From Phocoena phocoena (Eukaryota > Chordata > Mammalia > Artiodactyla > Phocoenidae), in the NCBI RefSeq assembly GCF_963924675.1, contig NC_089240.1:997001-1061000 (forward strand): a stretch of 64,000 nt of DNA, written 5' to 3'. Below the pieces are notes generated by a model. The model did not search any database, was not told the DNA's origin, and saw only the letters and a list, made by a program, of their open reading frames with translations. Numbering within the stretch: position 1 is the stretch's first letter; every line of letters begins with the position of its first letter. Shown here piece by piece: positions 1 to 11,306 of the stretch. The translations under genes were made by a program, and so were the position numbers.

Positions 1-1752
1 GGAAGAACCGGGAAGCGCGAGTGGCGTGCGGACCACCCACCCGCCCTTGTCCCAAACGGGCCTTGTCCTCCCTCTTCGAGGTGGGCCGTGACCACAAGCC
101 CCCGAGCTGGGGGGTGTAGAAGTTCCCCACGGCCTTCCTAAAGCAGCTCTGAGGTCTCGTTAAAGGCAATTTGCTTGACCTTACGGCAGGAAAAGCGGGT
201 GGGGAAACGGGACTGAGAGTGGCCTTGGAGGACACAGAGCAGGACACGTCCTGGTGAGGACCCGGCCTCGCAGCCCCAGGGCGGCGCCTCGGCTGTGGCC
301 ACGGAGCGTGGCAGGGCTGGCCTGGCACGAGCGGTGGGCCCGGGAGGCGCCCAGGGTGAGCAGTGGTGGCCAGGGCTGTGGGGCGGAACCTCGGCGTCTG
401 TGCCGCATCACGGGCGCGCGTCTCTGGGTCCTTCGGTGTTCATAGGAACAGAGTGCAACCGGCCAGTAGCGGTCGCGTTCCTGGTCGTGGCACGTCGGGG
501 GCCATGAGCTCCACAGTTGAGAGCTGTGGTCACTTGAGGCCCGTGAGGCAGCTAGGACCCGCAGCTCTTGACGGACACCTGCTGCGGGAGGCCTTCAGGT
601 GTGTGTGGCCTCCTGGACGCCGGCACCCTCGAGCTGTCCTGCTTCCCTGCGTTAGCCCGGCCTCGGTGCCCAGCCCGCCCCCCTCCTCCGCGTCCAGATG
701 AGCTTGGGTCCTCCCGCCGCCTCCTCCGGGCCTGGCGCCCTGGGAGTGATGTCGGCTCTTCTGCAGACAGTCCGCCTTCTGGCCTCAGGGGTCTCCTCTG
801 TGTCTGGTCCTAACCGCAGCGACCTCGCCTCTCTGCTGTGCCGGCCCCACCGGCAGCTCAGCGAACAGAAGCTCGCAGGAGATGCGGGTGTGCCGGGTGG
901 ACACATCCGTTGGTCTTCAGACCTTCCCTGGGGGTCTGGAGCCGTCCTGCTTTCGGGGGCATCCTCATTTCCGAACGAGGAAGGATGTTGTTAGGGTCTA
1001 GGCTGGCGGGTGCGGTGCGGGGGTGTTTATGGAACAGTCGCTGTCTCCAGGGAGTGTGTATGCAGTGATCTCGAAAGGGTTTCCCCAGGCAGTGCATCCT
1101 CTCAGGACCCCTTGATCGGGGCAGACCGGGTCGGGTTTGTGTCCCCGTGCCTTTGTCGTTTCTACCACTTCCTATGAAAGGCCATGCGGTACAGTCTCTC
1201 GTGTTTGGTCTTGGCCTTAGCTCGCTGCTTCCGGAACCTTCCTGCGGCTTTGTACGTTGCCGATTCCCTCCCGCTCAGGGCCCGCGGGTTCCCGGGGTGT
1301 GAAAGCCCGGGCCGGGTGTCTCCGCTGCCGCTGGGGCTGGGGACGGGGACGGTCCAGCACGCTGGCTCTGCGCTCAGGGTGCGTGCGGCCAGCGGAGGGG
1401 CCTCGTCGCTCCGCGCCGCAGCCCTTTCCCCGTCCGTCCATCGTCACCCCTCCGCCAGCCGGGTGCCTCTTGTTCAAAACTGAGCGACCGCTGCGTCCTC
1501 CCTGGCCATCCATCCCTTTCTTCACGATTCCGGGCTGGGGTCGCACTCAGCGAGACTCTCCCGCGGATGACGCCGGAAACTCGCAGCCCCTGAGCGCCGC
1601 GCTCCTCGGGGTCCCCGGATGCGACTGAGGTTTCTCCGGGGAGGAAGCGCCGCGATGCCGAGCCCCGCGGCCGCCACCCCGGTGCCCTGTGGACGGTGCG
1701 CCCTCGCGCATGCGGCCCGCGGCCTCACGGAGCCCGTGTCTCGCTCGCGCAG
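1..1752 (+). other. AKAP17A: AKAP17A intron sequence upstream of the first visible exon
   Basis: GC- and CpG-rich DNA that ends in an AG acceptor at 1751-1752, directly before a recognisable AKAP17A exon. Open frames here are typical chance products of GC-rich DNA. I see no further AKAP17A exon: the RRM-containing part of the protein must lie before the window. It is called an intron by position only. Confidence 0.6.
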
Positions 1753-1993
1753 GAAGCAGAAGGAGCTGGAGGAGCAGGAGCGCGAGAGGCGGCGGGAGGA
1801 GAAGCTGCGCAGGCGCGCGCAGAGGCAGCGGGAGCGCGAGCTGCGGCGCGGCCAGCGGAAGCTGGAGAGGCTGCAGGCGGAGGAGCAGCGGAAGCTGCAG
1901 GAGAAGATCCGGCTGGAGGAGCGCAAGCTGCTGCTGGCGCAGCGCAACCTGCAGTCCCTCCGGCTCATCGCCGAGCTGCTGAGCCGCGCCAAG
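1753..1993 (+). CDS. AKAP17A: AKAP17A penultimate coding exon (coiled-coil, charged region)
   Basis: The exon contributes the last base of an arginine codon and then 80 full codons, ending in phase 0. The translation runs from KQKELEEQERERRREEK to AELLSRAK, a very Glu/Arg/Gln-rich segment with heptad-like Leu spacing that should form a long charged helix or coiled coil. It matches the middle of AKAP17A (SFRS17A/XE7), an A-kinase anchoring protein and splicing regulator of nuclear speckles. The acceptor AG is at 1751-1752 and the donor GTACC begins at 1994. The frame is open throughout. Human AKAP17A has about 695 residues; this exon starts near residue 300 by my estimate. The gene identity is recognised from protein similarity and agrees with ASMT lying downstream. 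Confidence 0.9.
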
Positions 1994-2985
1994 GTACCAC
2001 CTGCCGCGCCTGCGGGACGCGGCGCCCCGGCCCGCGGGTGGGGCTCGTTGCGCGGGGCGACGCTTCTGGCGTCCCCGGGTCGTCGCTCCAGATCCGCGCC
2101 CTGTGCTGAGGGAGCCTGCGGAGCTGTGGGTCGGCCTCCCCACGTCCAGGCCTCGCAAGGCCCGGCCTGACGCGGGGCGGGGGGGGTTACGTGGCGGGAA
2201 GTGGGGGTGGGCAGAGCCCGCCGAGGGCCGCCTGCCCACCCCCGGGGCTCACTGGGGCCGCGCTGCTCAGGCCCCGTCAGGTCAGCCGCCCTGGGCCGGG
2301 GCCTGCCGGGGGTCGGGGCGGAGGCCGGAAGGTGCGCGGTCCTCGCCGTGGCCCCGGGAAGCCAGGCGCCTGGAGCCGGGCCGCGCCCCCTCGGTCCGCA
2401 GCTGCAGAGCTGACAGGTCTCAGCTGCGCTGTGCGGACGGCCCTCCCGGTTCCCGCACCTGCTTCTCCTGGAGGCCAGGCCGGTAACTGCCGCGAGCCGG
2501 GCCGGGGGCGTGGACGGACCTTGCTGGGCGCGCCTGGTGCTCAGGCGGGCCGCGGAGTCAGGCGCGGGGCGACCCTAACCTGTTGTCTGGTTACAGTTGT
2601 GATCAGTCCGCGGGAAGGAGCGTGGCGGGCGCGCTGAGACCTGTGGCAGCGTGTTCTTGTTTCATGGTGAATATTGAAGACCCTGAGCAGGCCCGGCCCC
2701 GCGCCTCCGCGCCGTAATCTCAGTTCCCCATGGCCGGCGACCTTCGCACCGACAGCAGGCGCAGAAGGCCCGCCCCGGGGCCGCGGCGAGGAGCTTTGCC
2801 AGGGCTTTCCTCCGCCAGCTGGGCAGGACACCCGGGCGCGGGCAGGTGCGGCGGGCCGGGCTCCAGCCGCCCGCCCGCCCGCCCGCCCGCCGGGTCCCCC
2901 AGGCCGGCGTCTGCAGAGCCGCGCGCCGCGGAGCGTCCGTGTGGGTTCAGAGCCCAGCTCAGGCGCGGCCCCCTCTGTCCCGCAG
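1994..2985 (+). other. AKAP17A: AKAP17A last intron
   Basis: This 992-bp, very GC-rich intron has GT at 1994 and AG at 2984-2985. It carries a short (CCCG)n run near 2872-2893. A long chance open frame runs through the intron into the next exon on the plus strand. Only the part from 2986 matches the family, so the upstream part is treated as intronic. Confidence 0.8.
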
Positions 2986-3921
2986 GCCGTGAAGCTGCGG
3001 CAGCAGGAGCAGCGGGAGGAGACGCTGCGGCTGCAGCAGCAGGAGGAGCGCCGGCGGCTGCAGGAGGCGGAGCTGCGGCGAGTGGAGGAGGAGAAGGAGC
3101 GCGCGCTGGGCCTGCAGCGCCGGGAGCGCGAGCTGCGCGAGCGTCTGCTCAGCATCCTGCTCAGCAAGAAGGCGGACGGCGCCCGCGCGCCCGCGGGCCT
3201 GGGCGCCGCGCACGCGCACCTGCTGCAGCCGGTGCTGGACATCCTGCACACCGTGTCGGCCGGCTGCGCGGGCGCCGCCCCGCCCACGCCCGGCGCCCAG
3301 CGCGAGGCCCCGCCCCGGCCGCCGGCCGCCGGCCCCGCCCAGAACGTGAACGGCGGCGCCGCGGACGAGGCCCCGAGCAAGGAGGGGCAGGATCCTCGCC
3401 GGGTCGCCCCCGACGACGGCCCCTCCGAGAAGAGGTGCCCCGGCGTCCTCGCCTGCATCCCCGACAACAACCAGCAGCCCAAGGCCGTGCCCGCCGCCTG
3501 CGAGCAGAGCGCGCCCAGGAAGGACGCGCGCTCCGAGCAAGACAAGTGCAACCGTGAGCCCAGCGGGGGCCGCGGCCGGGCCAGCGGGGACCGGGGCAGC
3601 GACGACGGGCCCAAGCGGGAGCGCAGCCGGCCACGGCGGGCGGGCAGCCGGGAGGACGCGAGGCTGCCCAAGGAGCGGCGGTCGCACAGGAAGCGCTCGC
3701 ACCAGGACGGCAGCCCCCGCCGGCGCAGCGCCAGCCCCGAGCACGAGCGCGAGCGGTCGCGGAGGTCCCACAGCAGAGACCGGCATGGCCGGCGGGAGAG
3801 GAGCCGGGACCGGGACCGGGACCGCAGGGGCAGCTCGGGCAGGAAGCGCAGCCGCCACCGACGCAGCGAGAGGTCGCGCTCGGGCTCCCCCGGCCGGCAC
3901 CGCAGCACCTGGAACAGGTAA
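2986..3921 (+). CDS. AKAP17A: AKAP17A terminal coding exon (PKA anchoring and RS-rich C-terminus)
   Basis: The exon starts in phase 0 after a CAG acceptor, encodes 311 residues and ends with TAA at 3919-3921. Order of parts: a charged coiled coil (about residues 1-65 of the exon); an amphipathic segment containing LLQPVLDILHTVS (near 3222-3260), which looks like an A-kinase anchoring helix; a Pro/Ala-rich linker; a conserved stretch with CIPDNNQQPK; then a long Arg/Ser/Asp-rich tail ending in RSTWNR. RS-type tails direct proteins to splicing speckles. The family links PKA to splicing factors; which helix binds PKA is inferred from pattern only. A CGGGAC hexamer repeat near 3805-3826 gives an Arg-Asp run that looks longer than I recall in human. 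The bases around the stop resemble a splice donor. No frameshift is seen. Confidence 0.93.
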   Translation, partial: AVKLRQQEQREETLRLQQQEERRRLQEAELRRVEEEKERALGLQRRERELRERLLSILLSKKADGARAPAGLGAAHAHLLQPVLDILHTVSAGCAGAAPPTPGAQREAPPRPPAAGPAQNVNGGAADEAPSKEGQDPRRVAPDDGPSEKRCPGVLACIPDNNQQPKAVPAACEQSAPRKDARSEQDKCNREPSGGRGRASGDRGSDDGPKRERSRPRRAGSREDARLPKERRSHRKRSHQDGSPRRRSASPEHERERSRRSHSRDRHGRRERSRDRDRDRRGSSGRKRSRHRRSERSRSGSPGRHRSTWNR

Positions 3922-4897
3922 TGCACGGAGGGCCCAGGCAGCCGTCCCGGAGGACCAGGACGGGGGAGGGGGGGCGCACGTCCTGCTGCTGCTCGCTGCC
4001 CCCCACGCCCCCCCGCCACCCCCCCAGCACACCCAGGGAGCTCCCTGGTGAGGAAGGCACCGCCTCCAGCCTCCTCTCCCTTGTGGCCGTGGGTCTAGTT
4101 CAGAGGCATCGTCCCCGGTCACGAGCTTTCGTTTCCCTTAAAACTGTCGATCCAATAGCTTTAACGTCAGCAGTCCTCTCTGAATCAGGAGGAACACGTA
4201 GGCCGCCAGCCGTGAGAATTGCAGACCGCCCCACCCTGGGCACACAGGCTGGCAGCGCCGAATCCCTGCACCTGCTCGGAGACGCCTCTCATACTCACTT
4301 CACGGGAGCTGCCTGTCGCGTCACGGGGATGGACTGTCCGGTGTGGCGGCCGCAGCCCCATGGGGCATGGAAAAGAGGAAGCCTCGCCCTGCGGATGTTT
4401 TTTTTGTGTTTTGGTTTCTTCCCTCCTTTGTAAGTTTAACGGACTGGGAACAAAGTGTGGGTGGGATGCCAATGGAAAATGGCTTTGGTGCATTTACGTC
4501 ATCGGCGGGGAAGCTGTACGTTCTGCAACGCGGAAGCTCAGGCGCGCCGTCTTTTTAGGGGTGGGCAGGTGCGGAGGTGGCACGGAGGGTCCCAGACGCT
4601 CACTTTTCTACAGATTCAAGTAATTCAGCGTAAAAAAAAAAAAGGTTGATTAAAGTTAGTTTTGGTTCCTAGTCAAGGTTAGCCTGTGTGGTTTTTTTAA
4701 GAAACCGTTTTGCTAAATTATTTTTACTTGGAACGTTTCAGATTTAATGCTGCAAACATGTTAAATTTTATAATCGTTGGCTTCTCTGAGTGAAGCTCAG
4801 AAATACTTAAAAATAGCTGTTATCGTCCGCCTTAGGAGAGATGGTGTTTATTCCAGTTTGCATTTTTATGGTGAAATAAAATCCTTTTCCAATGAAC
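3922..4897 (+). other. AKAP17A: AKAP17A 3' UTR
   Basis: Sequence after the TAA becomes steadily less GC-rich. It has a short A run at 4631-4643 and ends shortly after a canonical poly(A) signal. Its length, about 1 kb, is plausible for the gene. Its extent is inferred from the signal and is not seen as a transcript. Confidence 0.6.
4875..4880 (+). terminator. AKAP17A: Poly(A) signal AATAAA for AKAP17A
   Basis: A canonical AATAAA is followed 35-60 bases later by GT-rich sequence (TGTGTTCTCGTCTTT near 4917-4933). This is the usual layout of a cleavage and polyadenylation site. Confidence 0.6.
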
Positions 4898-6554
4898 TAA
4901 TGTTTCCCATACTTAATGTGTGTTCTCGTCTTTAAGTTCTTTGGGTTACCTCACTGACCTGAGCGTAACTTGGCATATCTGAAATCGCTGGTTCCTAAAG
5001 ATTCATTGCACATGCTGTGACTTTTGTAAAATAACCCCCTGGAGGAGAACACGGTCCCGAGACTCATTCGATTTGTTTACCGGGAACATAAAAGTGTAGC
5101 AAGTTCACAGAAGCAGTCTTTTTAAAGCTACAGTGCCATTAAAAAAAAAGGCTTAAAGAAGTGGTTCCCTCCTCACCTTGAGTTGAGGTAGCAGGTAGGT
5201 GTCAGTGCCCCTGCTGGGACCCCGAGCTGCAAGTGATCCCTCGTCTGTCTGTGTTTAAAGTCAGACCCAGATGTTCTCAGCATGTGGAGGGCAGTTACAT
5301 GCTTTTTCCACCCTAGTCACATCATCGTCAAAGTCTCAGGTCGGCACGATAGACTCGCACTTTCCTTCTCTGCGCTGGCATCGGTCTGGTCTGTCACCAG
5401 TCGAGGTGTGGGTGCAGGACGTGCTCAGATACCCAATGATTGGAGATGCCTCTCAGAGAGGCACACGGGCAGCTGTGTCGGGATTCCCGCAGCCTGGCAT
5501 TAAGTGTTTTTTGCCCCATCAGCAGCTCTGAGAAAGTCGGAGGACTGGGGGTCACTCTGGGTGCCCAGGATATGTTGCTGGATGAGACAGGCCCCCTGAA
5601 ACATGGGAATCTTGAAGGAGCAAGTACAGGACTGAGGAGCAGGCCACGTGGCATCGCGTGTGTATGTAGGGGAGGTCTCTGAAGTCAAGGGAGGTCTCCG
5701 TGAGGTCAGAGGAGGTTTCTCTGAAGCGAGGGAGAGTCAGATCAGCGGACATCTCTGAGGTCGGGGGAGGTATCGCTGTGGACGAGAGTCGGGCATCTGA
5801 ATTCTAAACCTGTTCCCCTGGTCACGCGTATCCCACCTCCCAAACCACTGAGCTACGTAGCAGAAGGCGGAGGCATAATCAGTGCCGCCCAGGCCGATCC
5901 TCCCTTACCGACTGGTCCTCCGCCTGCTGGATCTGTCAGTTCCTGAGACAGGGGTGGCACTGACGTCTCCAGCCGTAGCAGCAGATGCATCTTTTTCTCC
6001 TCAAAGGCCTGTTTGTGCCTTTTGTGTTTGACACTGTGTTATTAGTTGCGTACAAGTTAAGGATTGTCACGTCTCCTTGGAGAACTGGCTCCTTGGTCAT
6101 TTGCAGTGCCCTTCTGTACCTTGATAATTTTCCTCGTCCTGAAGTCTGTTTGGTGGTAAATGGGGAGGAAAGGAATTTGATGGAAAGAGATGTCCGTTAC
6201 GTGTATGTGTCTCCTAGACACACACACAGCATCCGAGGGTGTCAGGGGAAAAGAAGGCTTTGGCATAAGCCATGATTGTTCTCTCTTTTCAAGCCAAGCT
6301 CCGCAGAGGAGAGGACAGTAGTTTTTTGTTGTGACACAGCAGATACTTTGAGAGGCAACGTGCGTAAGAATGAGGATTCGGGAGCCTGGCTTAGAACCGT
6401 TTCACCCAACAGCCCCTCTTCTGTGAGGCTGACGGCAGTGATTTGCATGGGGACCAGGTGAAGAGCACCCATACAGCCCGTGTGGGATCCTGGTGGTTTG
6501 GACTCATCTTGGGTTTAAGACACTTGTCGTCCTTTATGACTTAGGGTGGGATTT
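4898..6554. other. Spacer without recognised gene
   Basis: Mostly unique-looking DNA. The only structure noted is a short degenerate direct repeat at 5664-5775, listed separately. No exon-like homology was recognised on either strand. Confidence 0.5.
5664..5775. repeat. Short degenerate tandem repeat around GAGGTCTCTGA
   Basis: About four diverged units contain GAGGTCTCTGAAGTCAAGGG-like cores (GAGGTCTCTG, GAGGTCTCCG, GAGGTTTCTC, CATCTCTGAGG). The spacing is irregular, about 24-32 bp. Confidence 0.5.
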
Positions 6555-6775
6555 CCCAGGTTACCCGTGCAACCAACCCTTATCCACGGGTTCCACATCC
6601 ATGGATTCAGTGAACCGCAGATTGAATACTGTGTCTACCATCCGCGGTTGGTTGAATCCGTGTGTGCGCAACCATGCATACGGGAGGTGGACTCTGGGAC
6701 TTCAGCATCGGCGAATTTTGGTACCGGCGGTGGGTCCTGGAACGGATCCCCGTAGATACCGAGGGACAATTGTGC
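6555..6775. mobile_element. Tigger/pogo-type nonautonomous DNA transposon remnant
   Basis: The ends read like inverted copies of one another: ACCCTTATCCACGGGTTCC at the left and GGATCCCCGTAGATACCGAGGG at the right (each given here only in part). Phrases of the ATCCACGGATT/AATTTTGGTACC type are internal. This is the pattern of small mammalian Tc1/mariner-Tigger elements. The family name was assigned from memory. Confidence 0.55.
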
Positions 6776-8234
6776 TTTCACTTATTTTCTATAAGTTCTC
6801 TTGTTTTCTGTAGGAGTTGTTAGCGATAAAAAATAGAGATTAATTGAAACACGTCTGTCAACTGCTTAGACTTTATCTTCACAAACCAGGATTTTTCTTA
6901 GTTCTGAGGTGACTAGATTGTAACCAAGGGCGCTGTGACTAAGGAACACGTTTATTGAGGAAATGGAAGGTTTCCACCCTAGAAGCGTTGTCCTGCCAAC
7001 TTCTGGGGTGAATGAATGGGAGGTTTGCGTCTCCTTTTCTGTGTGTCTCATAGCATTTTGTCCTGAGCCTCTTTCTAGCCGAGTGGGCTCATTATCTCAT
7101 TGTGGGTAAATAAAAACCACCCCCAATTTCTCACAGTTTCACCCGGCGGAGATGTTCTCCAGACCTGAGGGCCTGGGGGTCACCAGGTGTTCTGGGATTT
7201 GGGACTTGACTGCGGCTCTTGTGTCCTCTGGAACCTAGCAACCTGCATTCGAGGAGAGATTGGGACATGACAGAAGGCGCAGAGCTCTCAGGGAGGGCTC
7301 CAGGGACGAACGAGGTTAACGTGGCGTCGGGCAGTTGACTCACCCCTTTCACTGCCATCTTCACTCCTGCAAACCCTGCATCTGACAGGCGACTATCGAT
7401 GCAAAGGGATTTTTGACCTGCTTTCGTTTTGTGGTTGCTTTTACTTATCTGGATTTTTAAAGTTCTGGCAAAGAGGAGGGTGTCACCAGTGTAACCATGC
7501 CTCGCTCCTCCAGGCACCTGTGCTTTTCCTCACCGTGCATATCCCGGCTCAACACGCACGGTGGAAACCCCACCGAGTCACCTAGGCTGCCGTCTTGCTA
7601 GCTAGAGTCCCCACTTCCTGTCTTTGCCCTGTAATCTCCCACGTGGGGCTCCATGCCAGCTCACGGTTTGAAGGGGATCGGGTCCATTTCTAAGTCCTCG
7701 GCTTCGCTCTAAACTTGTTCTTGTAACTGATCGTCCTGGGAAAGTGCCTCCAGCATCCCCCTTCTCCTCCCTCTCGTGGCCCCCGTGGAGGCACCATGCC
7801 TCCTCCTTCCTCATACTTGGGCTCTGCTCCCCAAGGTGACGCGGCTTCTAGGGTCGCAGTGTCACCTGGAGAGGTGGGTCTGGGAGTGACACGGTGACAG
7901 CAGAACGGAAGAAGGGCCTTCTGGAGGTGTGTGCTGGGAGATTGTTAAAAAGGAAGTGACGCCCTTCTGTCCATGTTTCTGCTCCCACCAAGTACATGAA
8001 CCAGGTTCCCCCAGACCCAAGGAAAACCGGGAAAAAGTTCACTCTGAGCCGTCATGAGAGGAAGACCTGTCCACCTCGTTTAGAGGACGCATTTCCAGTC
8101 GAACGTCAGTTATTAACATTTGCAAAGTTTTCATTTATACACCTGCTCACGGTGAGTCAGAGCACGGAAAACACGTAAAACCTTCTGTTAACAGTAAAAA
8201 ACCCAAAAAACGTAAATTCTCGTACAATTTCAAT
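6776..8234. other. Spacer without recognised features
   Basis: Unique-looking DNA. Short open frames occur on both strands, but none has recognisable homology, splice context or codon bias. Confidence 0.5.
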
Positions 8235-8450
8235 TTATATATTCTATTTTTTCTAGTTTTATTGAGATATAATTGACATTGGTTTGAAATTTGTGTATAC
8301 TGCAAAACGATCACCACGGAAAGGCTAGTTAACCTCCGTCACCTCGTGTATAGACATCTTACTTCACAAGTATGATGGGATGACCAGGTACATTTCTAAG
8401 CACAAAACATAGAGCCCAGAATCCTGGCGGGGAGAAAAGTGAGTTGAGAA
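8235..8450 (-). mobile_element. Old L1 fragment (3' region, antisense)
   Basis: Contains the TTTTATTGAGATATAATTGAC phrase (in part) and the TAGTTAACCTCCGTCACCTC phrase, which I associate with old mammalian L1 3' sequence. It is heavily diverged. Confidence 0.5.
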
Positions 8451-9150
8451 CGTGGATAGAACTAGAAAAGGAAACCGCATAACATTATTATTTTAAACAC
8501 ACTGTTTTGTGGGGTTTTAAGTGGATGGATATAGTTATTAAATCGCTAGGGTGTTCAGGTTCTATCAGACACACTCTAAAAGAATGCAGCAAATTGGAAA
8601 AACGTCTATTATATGCCAAGCATTGCACCGTTTGCATTTGTATTTAGATGATATTAAAAAAAAAAAAAAGCGTAGCGGGATGGCGGTCTGGTTTCAGGCT
8701 TCCAGGCGTTCTGGACTCACCTGAGGTGAGAGGAAAAGGCAGGGTTCCACGCGGCAGGTGGGGGGGGGGGGCGGAGCTCCCGTAACGTGTTTTCCAGGTG
8801 ATGTTCATGCTCTGTCGGAGGAGGGGGTGCACTTCGTGGAGCGTCCCTTCCAGCCCCTCCCACCTGCCCCACTGCCCACACGCACATGGCGTGCCCGAGG
8901 CCCAGCCCCCTCCTCCGGGCAGGCCCTTCCCGGTTGCCATACGTACCTCCCTTTCTCATCAGGCCCCTCCAATCAGCACGCAGACAGGCTGACGTCTCCA
9001 TCCCCAAGCTGTGTACGTATCTCCCCACACCCGCTTCAGCCTGAGTCCCCCCATCTCTGCTCTTGTCCATAAAACCCCTGCAGGAGGGTCTTCTCTCCTG
9101 CCCTACAACTCAGGCACTGCCCTCATACTCCCACCACCCTCACCGCCCCG
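8451..9150. other. Spacer with a long G run
   Basis: A run of G lies near 8759-8771, and a 13-base A run at about 8657-8669. No gene was recognised. Confidence 0.5.
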
Positions 9151-9535
9151 TCAGAACGCTCGCACCCAGGCGCTGTAGATGGAACGTTCGTGTCCCCCCG
9201 AATTCAGACGTGTTGTGGGGGGCCCCTTACCCCCAAGGCGATGGTGTCAGGAGGTGGGGCCTCTGGGAGGTGATGAGGTCATGAGGGTGGAGCCCCCGTG
9301 GATGGGATTAGTGTCCTTAGAAAAGAGACCCCAGGGAGCACCCTCACCGCTTCCTCCGTGTGAGGACACAGTGAGAAGACGTCCATCTAGGAACCAGGAG
9401 AAGGGTTCTCACCAGATGCTAAATCTGCCCTCGCCGGGATCTCGGACATCCAGCCTCCGGGCCCGTGAGGAATAAGTGTGTGTTGCTTATAAGCCCCCAG
9501 TCTGAGGTATTACAGGAGCTGCAAGTAACGAATAC
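9150..9535 (+). mobile_element. Dispersed LTR-type repeat
   Basis: The sequence carries phrases seen in a common mammalian dispersed family: GGAGGTGGGGCCTCTGGGAG, GATGGGATTAGTGTCCTTA, and a 3' end with GAATAAGTG followed by CCCAGTCTGAGGTATT. It ends like an LTR with a poly(A)-type signal. I assign it to the MaLR/ERVL-like group only loosely. Confidence 0.45.
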
Positions 9536-9689
9536 CAGGTGGTCTCCAAGTACGTCTGAACTCACCCTTCTCCAATCACGTTCCCTCTTGCTTTAGGGCA
9601 GCAAGTTAAATCATCCTGCGGGCCCCAGGCTCCAAACGAAAAAGAAAACAATTTGCTCAATTAAAAAAACCAAAACCCACTAGAACGGC

Positions 9690-10400
9690 AGTACTACTAC
9701 TACTAAACCAGCATCACTGATAGTAATGATAAAAGGGAAATAAACTCTGACGAGGACGTGGAGAAACTGGGTCCCTGTGCACAGTGGTGGGAATGTAAAT
9801 AGGGCAGCTGCTGTGGGAGGCAGTATAGCAGCTTCCTAAAAAGTTAAACATAGACGTACCGTGGGACCCAGTCATCCCACTGCCAAGTGTACACCCAGAG
9901 GAACTGAAAACAGTCATCTAAGAAAAGCTTGTACAGGGATATTCATAACAGCAGTATTTACAACGGCGACAAATGTGGAAACAACCCAAGTGTCCATGGA
10001 TGGATGGATACACAGAACGGGGTCCATGCACACAGTAGAATATGACTCAGCCATGAAAAGGAGCGAAGCCCTGACACAGGCTACCACGTGGGTGGACCTT
10101 GAACACAAGATGCTCCGTGAGAGAAGCAGACACCGAAGGACACACAGTGTGTGATTCCGTTGGTAGGAGGCGTCCAGAACGGGCCAATCCGTAGAGACAA
10201 GAAAGGAGATTCATGGTTGTCGGGGGCTGGGGGAGGGGGAGGGGGAGTGACTTTTCATGGGGGCGGGGTCTCCTTGGGGGGATGAGAAGGTTTGATAGAG
10301 GTGATGTTTGCACAACACTGTGAACGTCCTAAAGGCTTCTGAGCTGTTTACCTGAAATGGTTAAAACGGTCAGTTTTACGTTACGTGCATTTTACACGAA
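9690..10400 (+). mobile_element. L1 fragment (ORF2 end and 3' UTR, sense)
   Basis: Typical L1 phrases occur in order: GGTGGGAATGTAAAT; a CACTGCCAAGTGTACACCC block; GTGTCCATGGATGGATGGAT; AGAATATGACTCAGCCATGA; then the G-rich GGGGGCTGGGGGAGGGGGAG of the 3' UTR. Reading frames are broken, so this is a dead copy. Confidence 0.8.
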
Positions 10401-10470
10401 TGAAAACCTAAGGATATGGTGTTTTGGCTTTCTCTTTGATTTCTCCTTTCCCGGCTTCTTGGTCTAACTC

Positions 10471-10945
10471 TGTAACGGAGCCAAACTCGGGTCCTGTGCG
10501 CAGTAAAGCCAATCTCCTTCACCCCTGTGGCGAAGGAAAGTACAGCTTTACTGCAGGGCCCAGCAAGGAGAACAGGGCTGGTGCTCAAAAACCCGACCGC
10601 CCCGAAGGGCTTCGGCAAGGCGTTTTTAAAGGCGGAGCACGGTAGGCGTGTCCCAGGATGTGTGATCAGCTCCTGCACAGTTCTCTGATTGGCTGACGGG
10701 GAGGGACCAGGACAGGGTCACGGGGGTTCGCGTCATCAGTCCTCAGGTGCCAGGAGGTCTGGGGGCTGTGTGCTCGTGATCATCAGGTAGTTAAATTCTT
10801 CCACTTGGTGGTGGTTTTAGCCTCTGCAGAGCAACTCTGGAAACGTGCATCAGATACTGTTATCTAAGTACTTTAGGGAGAAGCTACAGCAGAGGGCATG
10901 GGGGAGGGGTCTGTCCCGGCAAGGCCCCAGAGGGTCCCACTCGGT
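10471..10945 (-). mobile_element. ERV-like LTR (antisense, probably solo)
   Basis: Read on the minus strand, the order is LTR-like: an AGCCAATCAG CCAAT box near 10686-10695, a CTTTAAAAAC TATA-like box near 10623-10632, then an AGTAAAGCTGTAC poly(A) region near 10540-10553, with an end at CCGTTACA near 10471-10478. No internal retroviral genes flank it. The outer (5') boundary is uncertain. Confidence 0.45.
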
Positions 10946-11306
10946 TACAATTCCCTGGGCGCCTCGATCTTTGAAAAGGTTTAGAAGGCTGGTTTGGTTC
11001 AGGGACTGGAGGGTGTACAGCTCCCCAGACATCGGCCAGCCCCGCCCTCCTGGGCCGTGGGGGGGAGCAGAGGATGGTGTGGCCCTCGCCCACCCGCCAT
11101 GCTTCAGCGTCTCCAGGCTTAGGCCCACGCGGCTCACAGCCCGGGGCGTCTCTCCTGCTCATGCGTCGTCCTTACGCCAGCTCAGTATCTCCTCAGCCTT
11201 GGACCCCACCCGCTGCAAGGCGCAGAGGGAGGGGTGCACCTCTGAAACAGGAACGCCGCCGTCCAACACTGGTCCGTGACACGCCGCTACTGGTGAGAAA
11301 TCTGTA

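Noticed and set aside
2541..4019. Minus-strand open frame of 492 codons opposite the last AKAP17A exon
   Set aside because: It is the antisense shadow of a GC-rich, RS-coding exon. It has low-complexity Arg/Ser/Ala runs and no domain.
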